The notes under the pieces were generated by a model, which was given only the letters and a program-made list of their open reading frames with translations, was not told the DNA's origin and made no database searches. Below are positions 1 through 5,822 of a DNA stretch of 8,361 bases, piece after piece. Each line of letters opens with the position of its first letter. The first letter of the stretch is position 1. The stretch lies in NCBI GenBank assembly GCA_015655095.1, contig JAATFR010000171.1, positions 1 to 8,361 on the forward strand. Reading direction: 5' to 3'. The translations under genes and the position numbers were made by a program. Source of the stretch: Hyphomicrobiales bacterium. Its GTDB lineage: Bacteria; Pseudomonadota; Alphaproteobacteria; Parvibaculales; Parvibaculaceae.

Positions 1-882
1 AACCATTCGCTCAGGCTGGCCGTGGGCAACGGGTTGCGCCCGGAAATCTGGTCTTCCTTCCAGAAACGCTTCAATATTCCCCGTATGCTCGAATTCTATG
101 GCGCGACCGAAGGCAATGTGGCGCTGATGAATTTCGACGGCAAGGTCGGGGCGGTCGGTCGGGTGCCGAGCTGGGCCAAAAGCAAGTTCAACGTGGAGCT
201 TGTCCGCTTCGACGTGGACACCGAGCAACCGGTGCGCGGCCCCGACGGCTTCTGCATCCGCTGCGAGCCGGGCGAGGCGGGAGAAGCGCTCGGCAAGATC
301 ACGGTCGACCCCAACATGCCGACCGGCCGGTTCGACGGCTACGCCAGGAAGGAAGAAACCGAGAAGAAGATCCTGCGCAACGCCTTTGAAAAAGGCGATG
401 CCTGGTTTCGCACCGGCGACCTGCTCAAGCAGGACAAGCTCGGCTATTTCTATTTCGTCGACCGGGTTGGCGACACCTTCCGCTGGAAGGGCGAGAATGT
501 CTCGACCAACGAGGTTTCAGAAGCCATCACCGTCTTCCCCGGCGTCAAGGAAGCCAATGTCTACGGCGTCCATGTGCCGGGCCAGGATGGCCGCGCGGGC
601 ATGGTGGCCATCGTCGCCGACAAGAGCTTCAGTGTGGAAAACCTCGGTCCCCATCTCCAGCATGAGCTGCCGGAATATGCCAAGCCGATGTTCCTGCGGC
701 TCCAGCCCGAACTTGAAATCACCGGCACTTTCAAGCAGCGCAAGGTCGATCTTGTCTCGGACGGCTTCAATCCGGCCATGGTGAAGGACCCGCTCTATTT
801 CAACATGCCGGGCCAGAACCGCTTCGTCCCGCTCGATGAGGCCCTCTACAACCGGATCATCTCCGGCGACGTCAGGCTTTAA
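1..882 (+). CDS. Very-long-chain acyl-CoA synthetase of the FATP/FadD6-like type, C-terminal half (5' end outside window)
   Basis: The reading frame is open from base 1 and ends at TAA 880-882, giving 293 codons. Family members are about 600 residues, so roughly half is present. The GTG at 22 is internal, because the preceding codons continue the family sequence. Visible motifs are EFYGATEGN (91-117, the adenylate-binding YGATE-type motif), FRTGDL near 408-425 (ribose-binding Asp), the FATP/VLACS-specific run DRVGDTFRWKGENV starting at 460, and TGTFKQRK at 724-744, where K733-735 takes the place of the adenylating A10 lysine. The C-terminus (DPLYFNMPGQNRFVPLD) is also typical of this subfamily. 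The enzyme activates long or very-long-chain fatty acids, and in related systems steroid or bile-acid side chains, with ATP and CoA, probably at the membrane. The substrate cannot be read from sequence. A terminator-like hairpin follows at 936-960. Confidence 0.93.
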   Translation, partial: NHSLRLAVGNGLRPEIWSSFQKRFNIPRMLEFYGATEGNVALMNFDGKVGAVGRVPSWAKSKFNVELVRFDVDTEQPVRGPDGFCIRCEPGEAGEALGKITVDPNMPTGRFDGYARKEETEKKILRNAFEKGDAWFRTGDLLKQDKLGYFYFVDRVGDTFRWKGENVSTNEVSEAITVFPGVKEANVYGVHVPGQDGRAGMVAIVADKSFSVENLGPHLQHELPEYAKPMFLRLQPELEITGTFKQRKVDLVSDGFNPAMVKDPLYFNMPGQNRFVPLDEALYNRIISGDVRL

Positions 883-935
883 ACCTCTTCCCGCTGACGG
901 ATCGCCCGCGAAACAACCAGTGATATACAAATAAA

Positions 936-960
936 AAGGGCGGCCTCATCAGCCGCCCTT
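936..960. terminator. Hairpin terminator between convergent genes
   Basis: A perfect 9-bp inverted repeat, AAGGGCGGC (936-944) and GCCGCCCTT (952-960), encloses a 7-base loop. Read on the minus strand the stem is followed by TTTTTAT, so it is a good intrinsic terminator for the LLM monooxygenase gene, which ends 25 bases away at 985. On the plus strand the downstream tract (CTGTTATC) is less T-rich. It may still end the acyl-CoA synthetase transcript, which would make it bidirectional. Confidence 0.82.
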
Positions 961-984
961 CTGTTATCATCTCATCCCTGAACC

Positions 985-2202
985 TTACTGGGCGGCGTCC
1001 GTCTTCTTGTCGAGGCCCATGGCGGCGAGGATTTCGGGGCGGATGTTCTCCGCGCCTTTTTCCGCCACATGCTGCGCAACGCGGGCGCCGACCGCCATCA
1101 TAGCCTGGCCGATGAATTCACCGCGATTGTCGCGCGCCCAGTTCAGCGATGTTTCGCGATTGTCGTTGAGCCCCTGGAATTTGGGGAACACATAGCGCGC
1201 CATCATCTCGTAAGAGATCTTGGTGTTCTCGAAATTCGCCCAGTTCTGGCCCAGTTGCAGAAACGCGCCAAACCCGCCGGACTGTGCCTGCAAACGCTCG
1301 ATCTGGGCGATCGCATCATCCGGCGTGCCGATAACGGCCAGACCGGAGTTGATCATGGCGTCAACCGGATCGGTGCCATCCTGGGGAGCCATCGGCAGAG
1401 CCGCAACTTCCCGGAAATAATAGAGCCACTTTTCCAGCCCGAAGCGTACGTTCTCACGCGCCTTCTCACGGGTTTCCGCAATGTGGACCGGCCCGACCAG
1501 ACGCCACTGCGAGCGGTCCATGACGTTGCCGGATTCCTTGGCCTTGGCTTCGGCAATGGCCCAGTTGGACGACAGCGCATTGAAGCCGCCGGCGGATGTC
1601 GCGCCGATGGAGAGCAAGCCGAGACCGAGACGGCCGGCGGCGTTCGCCCCCGTCGGTGAAACCTGGCTGGCAACCGAGATTTCAACGCTCGGCCGCGAAT
1701 AGGGCGTCATCTGCAGTCGCGCCTGATTGAGCGTGAACCAGTCCGTCTTCTTCGTGACCGTCTCGCCGCGCAGCAGGAGAACCAGAGCGTCGAGCGCCTC
1801 GTCCATCATGTCGCGCTGCTTGGCGACATCGATCCCCATCATATAGGCGTCGGACGGCAAGGCGCCTGGACCCGCTCCGAACATGACCCGGCCACGGGTG
1901 ATGTGGTCGAGCTGGTTGATGCGATCGGCCAGCATCAAAGGCTGATGGTAGGGCAACGACGACACGCCGGTGCCCAGACGAATGTGCTTGGTGCGCTCCG
2001 CCGCCGTGGCGATGAACAGCTCCGGCGAGGCGATCAGCTCATAGCCCGCCGAGTGATGCTCACCAATCCAGGCCTCGTCATAGCCGAGCTTGTCCATCCA
2101 CTGAACCAGCTCAAGGTCACGCTCCAGCGCAAGGGTGGGGTTCTCATCAAGGGGGTGAAAGGGCGCAATGAATGCACCGAAGCGCAATTTGGTTCCAGCC
2201 AT
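985..2202 (-). CDS. LLM-class (luciferase-like) flavin-dependent monooxygenase, limonene 1,2-monooxygenase-like
   Basis: The protein has 405 residues from ATG 2202. An in-frame TTG at 2226 would add 8 residues, but AGAGGA (2207-2212) lies just 4 bases before the ATG, which favours 2202. The sequence spans the whole bacterial-luciferase TIM barrel: LRFGAFIAPFHP at residues 6-17, GYDEAWIGEHH at 40-50, IRLGTGVSSLPYHQP at 74-88 and LDHITRGRVMFGAGPG at 98-113. The segments RFGxFIAPFHPxxENPTLALxRDLEL and GAGPGALPSDAYM closely match LimB-type limonene monooxygenases. Such enzymes use reduced flavin from a separate reductase to epoxidise, hydroxylate or Baeyer-Villiger-oxidise small substrates. No flavin reductase is encoded in this window. 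Its closeness to a TetR gene and an SDR gene suggests an inducible alicyclic or terpenoid catabolic step. The family call is firm; the substrate is inferred. Confidence 0.9.
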   Translation of the reverse strand: MAGTKLRFGAFIAPFHPLDENPTLALERDLELVQWMDKLGYDEAWIGEHHSAGYELIASPELFIATAAERTKHIRLGTGVSSLPYHQPLMLADRINQLDHITRGRVMFGAGPGALPSDAYMMGIDVAKQRDMMDEALDALVLLLRGETVTKKTDWFTLNQARLQMTPYSRPSVEISVASQVSPTGANAAGRLGLGLLSIGATSAGGFNALSSNWAIAEAKAKESGNVMDRSQWRLVGPVHIAETREKARENVRFGLEKWLYYFREVAALPMAPQDGTDPVDAMINSGLAVIGTPDDAIAQIERLQAQSGGFGAFLQLGQNWANFENTKISYEMMARYVFPKFQGLNDNRETSLNWARDNRGEFIGQAMMAVGARVAQHVAEKGAENIRPEILAAMGLDKKTDAAQ

Positions 2203-2237
2203 GGGATCCTCTGAATTTCCTGCCAATTCATTTTCGA

Positions 2238-2264
2238 ATTATTGTTACGTCTAAAAAGCCTCAA
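2238..2264 (-). promoter_or_regulatory. Weak candidate promoter for the LLM monooxygenase
   Basis: On the minus strand TTGAGG (2259-2264) is followed after 15 bases by AATAAT (2238-2243), which matches the TATAAT consensus at 5 of 6 positions. The spacing is shorter than the preferred 17, so this is tentative. The 125-base gap behind tetR makes a separate LLM promoter plausible. Confidence 0.25.
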
Positions 2265-2267
2265 GTC

Positions 2268-2281
2268 TGGCCAATTGTCCA
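2268..2281. promoter_or_regulatory. Candidate operator palindrome between tetR and the LLM gene
   Basis: TGGCCAATTGTCCA is a 14-base palindrome with one mismatched pair (2271/2278). It sits just upstream of the tentative LLM promoter, where a repressor or activator site would be expected. A 7-base direct repeat, AGTCTGG, flanks the area at 2264-2270 and 2294-2300, with starts 30 bases apart (about three helical turns). Function is inferred from position only. Confidence 0.25.
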
Positions 2282-2327
2282 TAGCCATACCGCAGTCTGG
2301 TTTATCCTGCCGCAGCGGTAAAGCGGA

Positions 2328-2936
2328 TCAGCGCTGCCGGATACCTTTCAATAACAGATCAAAAACCGCGAAATAATCTTCTCGCGGGTCGCTTTCGACC
2401 GATTCAACCCATGATGCGGTGACAGATCCCCAGGTGGCGAGAAGAGAGACAGCCGCGAGCCCGGCGGGCACATCGGCGCGAAACTCGCCCGCCGCCTGTC
2501 CCTTTTCGATAAAGGTGACCACAAGCTGAATGAGGCTGCGGTTGGCATCCTGCGCCTTGGAATGGAGTTCGGGCTGAGCCATGAATTCGCGGTACATCTT
2601 CTTCAGCACCGGACCGTTGCTCTGCCCTGCGGCCGCGAGGTGGCGAATGATGATCTCGAGCGCCGCCTCCGCCGTGCCCTTGTGGCTGGCCAGCGCGCCT
2701 GAGATTTCCTCGGTCAGCTCCTCGTGGAAGGCCTGTATCAAGGCCGCCTTGTTCTCGAAATGGGCAAAAAAGGTCGCCTTGGCAACATCCGCGCCCGCGC
2801 AGATGTCCTCGACCGTAACCCCGTCATAATCACGTTGCGCGAACAGTTCCATGGCCGTGCGGTAGATCTCGTGGCGGGTCCGCTCCTTCTTGCGCGCCCG
2901 CCGCCCCGGCGCTACCGCCACATCAATCTCCACCAT
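2328..2936 (-). CDS. TetR/AcrR-family transcriptional regulator
   Basis: The protein has 202 residues from ATG 2936. A GTG one codon upstream (2939) is equally possible, and AGGA lies about 10-13 bases before them. The N-terminus has the basic lead RRARKKERTRHEIYRTAMELFAQRDYDG and then the TetR helix-turn-helix TVEDICAGADVAKATFFAHFENK at residues 41-63, ending in the characteristic FxxFxxK. The remaining helical ligand-binding and dimerisation domain is the usual length but too variable to suggest a ligand. It is divergent from the SDR gene and lies 125 bases upstream of the co-directional LLM gene, which is the classic layout of a local repressor. Palindromes in the tetR/SDR gap are likely targets. 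It most probably represses its own gene, the SDR and perhaps the LLM gene until a pathway metabolite or acyl-CoA binds. Confidence 0.93.
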   Translation of the reverse strand: MVEIDVAVAPGRRARKKERTRHEIYRTAMELFAQRDYDGVTVEDICAGADVAKATFFAHFENKAALIQAFHEELTEEISGALASHKGTAEAALEIIIRHLAAAGQSNGPVLKKMYREFMAQPELHSKAQDANRSLIQLVVTFIEKGQAAGEFRADVPAGLAAVSLLATWGSVTASWVESVESDPREDYFAVFDLLLKGIRQR

Positions 2937-2969
2937 CACACCGCACCAGTCCTGTTGTCGTGAATGACC

Positions 2970-2999
2970 AGACTAGAGCCTGATTTTCGGAACTGTAAA
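2970..2999 (-). promoter_or_regulatory. Candidate tetR promoter
   Basis: On the minus strand TTTACA (2994-2999; 5 of 6 against TTGACA) is separated by 18 bases from TAGTCT (2970-2975; 3 of 6 against TATAAT). The -35 element overlaps the left arm of the palindrome at 2997-3016, which fits autoregulation. Confidence 0.35.
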
Positions 3000-3031
3000 C
3001 GGTTTCCCAGCCGTTTTCCCCGCGGAAACCG
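2997..3031. promoter_or_regulatory. Candidate TetR operator: overlapping inverted repeats in the divergent region
   Basis: Two palindromic arrangements share this stretch. AAACGGTTTCCCAGCCGTTT (2997-3016) is a 20-base imperfect palindrome with perfect 6-base arms, a size typical of TetR-family operators. CGGTTTCC (3000-3007) is also repeated inverted as GGAAACCG (3024-3031), 8 of 8 bases with a 16-base spacer. The element overlaps the candidate tetR -35 and abuts the candidate SDR -35, so one bound repressor could control both genes. Confidence 0.5.
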
Positions 3032-3032
3032 A

Positions 3033-3061
3033 TTGTCGGCGCATTCATGACCTCCTAAAAC
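3033..3061 (+). promoter_or_regulatory. Candidate SDR promoter
   Basis: TTGTCG (3033-3038; 4 of 6) is followed after 17 bases by TAAAAC (3056-3061; 4 of 6). This would place the transcript start near 3068, about 30 bases before the SDR start codon. It lies directly beside the palindrome that ends at 3031. Confidence 0.4.
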
Positions 3062-3097
3062 CGGCCCGAAAACAAAATAAACAAAAGGGAGAACAAC

Positions 3098-3904
3098 ATG
3101 GGTCGCGTTCAGGGAAAAGTCGCCCTCATTACCGGCGGGGCAGCAGGCATCGGCAAGGCCGCGGCCATGGCACTGGCGAAAGAGGGGGCCATTGTCGTTT
3201 TTACCGACGTGGATGATGCGCGCGGTAGTGAAACGCTGGCGGAAATCAGGAACGCAGGCGGCACGGCCAGCTATCACAGCCAGAATGTGATCGACGAGGC
3301 CCGCTGGCAGGAAATCGTCGCCACGATCAAGGCCGAGCAGGGCGCGCTCCATATCCTCGTCAACAATGCCGGTATCGGGATCAGCTCTGATATTTTCTCC
3401 ATGTCCTATGCCGACTGGCAGCGGCAGATGGCGATCAATGTCGATGGCGTTTTCTTCGGCGTGAAACATGCCATTCCGCTGATCGCGGCTTCCGGCGGCG
3501 GCTCCGTCATCAATATTTCATCGGTTGCCGGGCTCAAGGGCGCTGCCGGGCTGGCGGGCTATTGCGCCACCAAGGGCGCGGTGCGGCTGTTCACCAAGGC
3601 GGTCGCGCTGGAATGTGCGCAGGCCAAAATGAACGTGCGCGTGAACTCGGTGCACCCGGGCATCATCGACACGGAAATCTGGCAGAAAATCCCCCAGGGT
3701 GGCGTGAGCGCGCTCAACTCGCCCGGCATTCCGGCAGGCGCGAACGCCATCGACGCCAACCTCATCGCTCAGGTTGGCGCGCCGCTCGGCTATGCCGGGC
3801 TCCCGTCGGACATCGCGGACGGCATCGTCTTCCTCGCCTCCGATGAAAGCCGCTACATGACGGGAACGGAACTCATCATCGACGGCGGCATGACCGCCCG
3901 GTAG
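3098..3904 (+). CDS. Classical short-chain dehydrogenase/reductase, cyclic-alcohol dehydrogenase-like
   Basis: The protein has 268 residues from ATG 3098, with GGGAG (3087-3091) 6 bases upstream. All classical SDR elements are intact: the nucleotide-binding TGGAAGIG at residues 12-19, D37 at the end of the second beta strand (favouring NAD(H) over NADP(H)), NNAG at 89-92, N114, S142, and the catalytic Y155-x-x-x-K159 in YCATK. Near the C-terminus RVNSVHPGIIDTE and the end ELIIDGGMTAR follow the usual pattern. The MGRV start and the RLFTKAVALE and RVNSVHPG segments recall cyclopentanol dehydrogenase and 3-alpha/20-beta-hydroxysteroid dehydrogenase types. The expected reaction is reversible oxidation of a secondary, perhaps cyclic, alcohol to a ketone in the cytoplasm. 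Sharing a control region with tetR, and lying near the LLM oxygenase, suggests an alcohol-ketone-oxygenated product sequence. Substrate unproven. Confidence 0.93.
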   Translation: MGRVQGKVALITGGAAGIGKAAAMALAKEGAIVVFTDVDDARGSETLAEIRNAGGTASYHSQNVIDEARWQEIVATIKAEQGALHILVNNAGIGISSDIFSMSYADWQRQMAINVDGVFFGVKHAIPLIAASGGGSVINISSVAGLKGAAGLAGYCATKGAVRLFTKAVALECAQAKMNVRVNSVHPGIIDTEIWQKIPQGGVSALNSPGIPAGANAIDANLIAQVGAPLGYAGLPSDIADGIVFLASDESRYMTGTELIIDGGMTAR

Positions 3905-3914
3905 CAGCACACTC

Positions 3915-3952
3915 TCCGGCCCCCTCTGTCCGGATGGAAAGAAGGGGCCGGA
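3915..3952. terminator. Hairpin between convergent SDR and GST genes
   Basis: TCCGGCCCC (3915-3923) pairs perfectly with GGGGCCGGA (3944-3952). After one mismatch, three further pairs form inside (3925-3927 with 3940-3942). It lies 11 bases after the SDR stop and 16 bases beyond the end of the GST gene on the other strand, the expected place for a shared terminator. Neither side has a clear T tract, so termination would be weak or factor-assisted. Confidence 0.5.
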
Positions 3953-3967
3953 AAACATCCGTCTCCC

Positions 3968-4900
3968 TCAGCCTTTCGTCACAAAGAACCCGGCGCGCGG
4001 GAAGTGCACCACGACTTCCCCAACCCGCGGATCAGTACGCTTCAGGGCGATGTGCTGCGCCGACGAGGAGACAAGTTCGCCCCGGATCGGATCGCGGCCA
4101 TAATCATCGGCCATCACGGAAACCTTGTCCCCGGTTTTCAGTCCGTTGGGTTCCCCCTCATCCGTATGCAGCACAGTCGTGGGCGTGGCATAGCGGGCGA
4201 TATCAAGCGCCTCTTCCCGCGACAGCTCCTTGCGCTCGCCATGCCCCAATTCCTTTATCCTCTCTTCCCATTGCGCGACATGCGGATAGGCCTTGAGAAA
4301 ATCGAGAGCGCCTGGATGGCTCCAGCGGACGAAGGCGAAATTGTAATAGACATTGACATCGGCCAGTCCCGGTTTCTCTCCCAGCAGGAAGGGCCGGCCA
4401 TCGCCCAACTGAGCTTCCAGCCAGTCGATCTGGGCGCGCAACTGGTCCGCCATCAAGGGCGCCGCCGCCGCCATCGCCGCCACATCGAAGGGACGGCCGG
4501 ACATGGCTTCGCGGTCCTGCTTGAACTCCGCCGTGATGTGTTTGCCGACATAGCCGAAAATGATCGGAATGACGGTCTGGAAGAAGGTGCGGTCGGTCCA
4601 CATGCCAAGGCCCCATGAAAGACCCTTATCCTGGCCCACATGCAGCGACGGCGTGGGAAAGCGCCGCTCAAGCTCGCGCAGGATGATCTGGCTGTCGCAA
4701 TAGATGTCAGCCCCGATCTGCATCACCGGAATCTTGCGATAGCCGCCGGTGAGCGCCAGCAGTTCCGGCTTTGGCATGATCACCGGCTGATTGACGGCAT
4801 ACCATACAAGCCCCTTGATGGCGAAGGCGGTGCGCACCTTCTCGGAAAAAGGTGAAATATCATACTGGTGAAAGATGATCGCGTTTGAAAGATCGGTCAT
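3968..4900 (-). CDS. Glutathione S-transferase family protein with an extra C-terminal domain
   Basis: The protein has 310 residues from ATG 4900, which is 5 bases after the upstream GST stop. A GTG at 4909 would instead overlap that stop as GTGA and add 3 residues. The N-terminal thioredoxin-like domain (about residues 8-85) shows SPFSEKVR at 16-23, the cis-proline KIP at 56-58, and the glutathione-binding acidic-Ser pair D69-S70. The helical GST domain follows to about 225. Family members usually stop near 200-250 residues. Here about 76 more residues (235-310) form a compact, apparently beta-rich segment with GLKTGDKVSVMADDYGRDP and VHFPRAGF. The residue aligned with a catalytic Cys is S19, with S16 nearby, so serine chemistry or a binding role is possible. 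The pairing with the adjacent GST suggests a joint role, such as a glutathione-dependent step of a CoA-ligase-linked pathway. Substrate unknown. Confidence 0.87.
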   Translation of the reverse strand: MTDLSNAIIFHQYDISPFSEKVRTAFAIKGLVWYAVNQPVIMPKPELLALTGGYRKIPVMQIGADIYCDSQIILRELERRFPTPSLHVGQDKGLSWGLGMWTDRTFFQTVIPIIFGYVGKHITAEFKQDREAMSGRPFDVAAMAAAAPLMADQLRAQIDWLEAQLGDGRPFLLGEKPGLADVNVYYNFAFVRWSHPGALDFLKAYPHVAQWEERIKELGHGERKELSREEALDIARYATPTTVLHTDEGEPNGLKTGDKVSVMADDYGRDPIRGELVSSSAQHIALKRTDPRVGEVVVHFPRAGFFVTKG

Positions 4901-4905
4901 GGCGC

Positions 4906-5700
4906 TCACTCGAAATCGTTGCTGAAGCGGATGTTGCTTTTCTCAAGGCCCTTGATGACCACATCGACGCCGCCGGATCGGATCATCCATTCCAGCCGGT
5001 GATCGCGATATTCACGCTTGAACAAGCCCTGTTCGAGAAGGCTTGCCACATCGCCCATGCCTCGGCCCGAGGGGACGACCTTCGCATCGGCGAGCGTGCT
5101 CGCGACAGAAGGCACGACGCGGACACGATCCGCCCACCGGCTCAACGCCGAGTCCCGCGCCGGGGGATTGCCATGGCCGATGGAGCCCGCGACATAGGGA
5201 ATGACGCAGAGATCACCCCAACCGAAACGCTCTCCATTGAACCAGTCGCTCTCTCCAAGCTGGCGTTCGAGCCAGCCATGAATCTTGCGAATCTGGGTGG
5301 CTGCCTGGCCGCGCAGGCTCTGTTCCAGCGTGCCTGTCGCCCGCTTGAACCATGTCAGTTCGGAAAGCCCCCAGTTGATCGCCTCATAATGGGTGTCACA
5401 GACTTCTTCGATCATGCGGACCCGGGCCCGCTCCGCGGGCGTTGCCGGCAGCAGGGCGGGCTCCGGCCATTTATCCTCGATATATTCCAGAATGATGGTT
5501 GAATCGAAGATGCGGACCTCATCATCGATGAAGGCCGGAACCTCCCCGCGCGGATTGGTGGCCATGAACTCGTTGGGCCCGGCGACGCCTGAACCGATAG
5601 CCCCCGGCTGTTTGAGTTCGAACTCCACCCCCTTCTCACGCAACGCTATTTTGCATTTCTGCGCATAGGGCGAGAGCGGATGCTCGTAGAGCGTGACCAT
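4906..5700 (-). CDS. Glutathione S-transferase family protein
   Basis: The protein has 264 residues from ATG 5700, preceded by AGGGAGGA (5706-5713) at 5 bases, a strong ribosome binding site. The N-terminal thioredoxin fold shows YEHPLSPYAQK at residues 5-15, NPRGEVPAF with cis-Pro55, and the gamma-glutamyl-binding D66-S67 in FDSTIILEYIEDKWPE. The all-helical domain follows from about residue 85, with the GST helix-6 region LGESDWFNGERFGWGDLCVIPY. The position that is Cys in beta/omega-type enzymes is A13; S10 is the likeliest catalytic hydroxyl. The C-terminal 60 or so residues extend a little beyond the minimal fold. Its stop (TGA 4906-4908) lies 5 bases before the next GST start, so the pair is translationally coupled and may form a heteromer or act on successive intermediates. 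Reaction unknown. Confidence 0.88.
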   Translation of the reverse strand: MVTLYEHPLSPYAQKCKIALREKGVEFELKQPGAIGSGVAGPNEFMATNPRGEVPAFIDDEVRIFDSTIILEYIEDKWPEPALLPATPAERARVRMIEEVCDTHYEAINWGLSELTWFKRATGTLEQSLRGQAATQIRKIHGWLERQLGESDWFNGERFGWGDLCVIPYVAGSIGHGNPPARDSALSRWADRVRVVPSVASTLADAKVVPSGRGMGDVASLLEQGLFKREYRDHRLEWMIRSGGVDVVIKGLEKSNIRFSNDFE

Positions 5701-5732
5701 GGATTTCCTCCCTGTTCTTATTTTCGATTGGG

Positions 5733-5743
5733 GGGAGTATCCC
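5733..5743. repeat. GGGAG(T)TATCCC element, copy 1
   Basis: GGGAGTATCCC is a short palindrome (GGGA/TCCC arms) that overlaps the candidate -10 of the GST pair. A near-identical copy, GGGAGTTATCCC, lies 59 bases further upstream at 5792-5803. Two copies in one 122-base gap suggest paired operator half-sites; this is inferred from the arrangement. Confidence 0.4.
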
Positions 5744-5764
5744 GTGAGCTGGGCGTAGACGCAA
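5736..5764 (-). promoter_or_regulatory. Candidate promoter of the GST pair
   Basis: On the minus strand TTGCGT (5759-5764; 3 of 6) and GATACT (5736-5741; 4 of 6) are separated by exactly 17 bases. The -10 sits inside the palindrome GGGAGTATCCC (5733-5743). Transcription would start near 5729, about 28 bases before the first GST start codon. Confidence 0.4.
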
Positions 5765-5784
5765 TGATCATCCCAATACAGAGA

Positions 5785-5811
5785 ATAGGGAGGGAGTTAT
5801 CCCCACCCTAT
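5785..5811. repeat. Hairpin containing GGGAG(T)TATCCC copy 2
   Basis: ATAGGG (5785-5790) pairs with CCCTAT (5806-5811). After an A/A mismatch, GGG (5792-5794) pairs with CCC (5802-5804) around a 7-base loop. It lies 11 bases past the stop of the carboxymuconolactone-decarboxylase-family gene, so it may end that transcript, although no T tract follows on the minus strand. Because its core, GGGAGTTATCCC, repeats the element at 5733-5743, a protein-binding role is an equal alternative. Confidence 0.45.
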
Positions 5812-5822
5812 CGCCGAATTTC

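Noticed and set aside
517..930. A 137-codon minus-strand open frame opposite the FATP-type ligase
   Set aside because: The plus-strand protein carries the family motifs; this frame is the antisense image and lacks any domain feature.
2203..2226. Upstream TTG start for the LLM monooxygenase (8 extra residues)
   Set aside because: The extra residues do not resemble the family N-terminus, and AGAGGA sits directly before the ATG at 2202.
2936..3469. A 177-codon open frame on the minus strand crossing the tetR/SDR control region
   Set aside because: It lies opposite the N-terminal part of the SDR, shows no recognisable motif, and would run through both promoters and the palindromes.
3518..3958. 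A 146-codon minus-strand open frame opposite the SDR C-terminal half
   Set aside because: The SDR frame is clearly real, and the antisense frame is Arg/His-rich without recognisable motifs.
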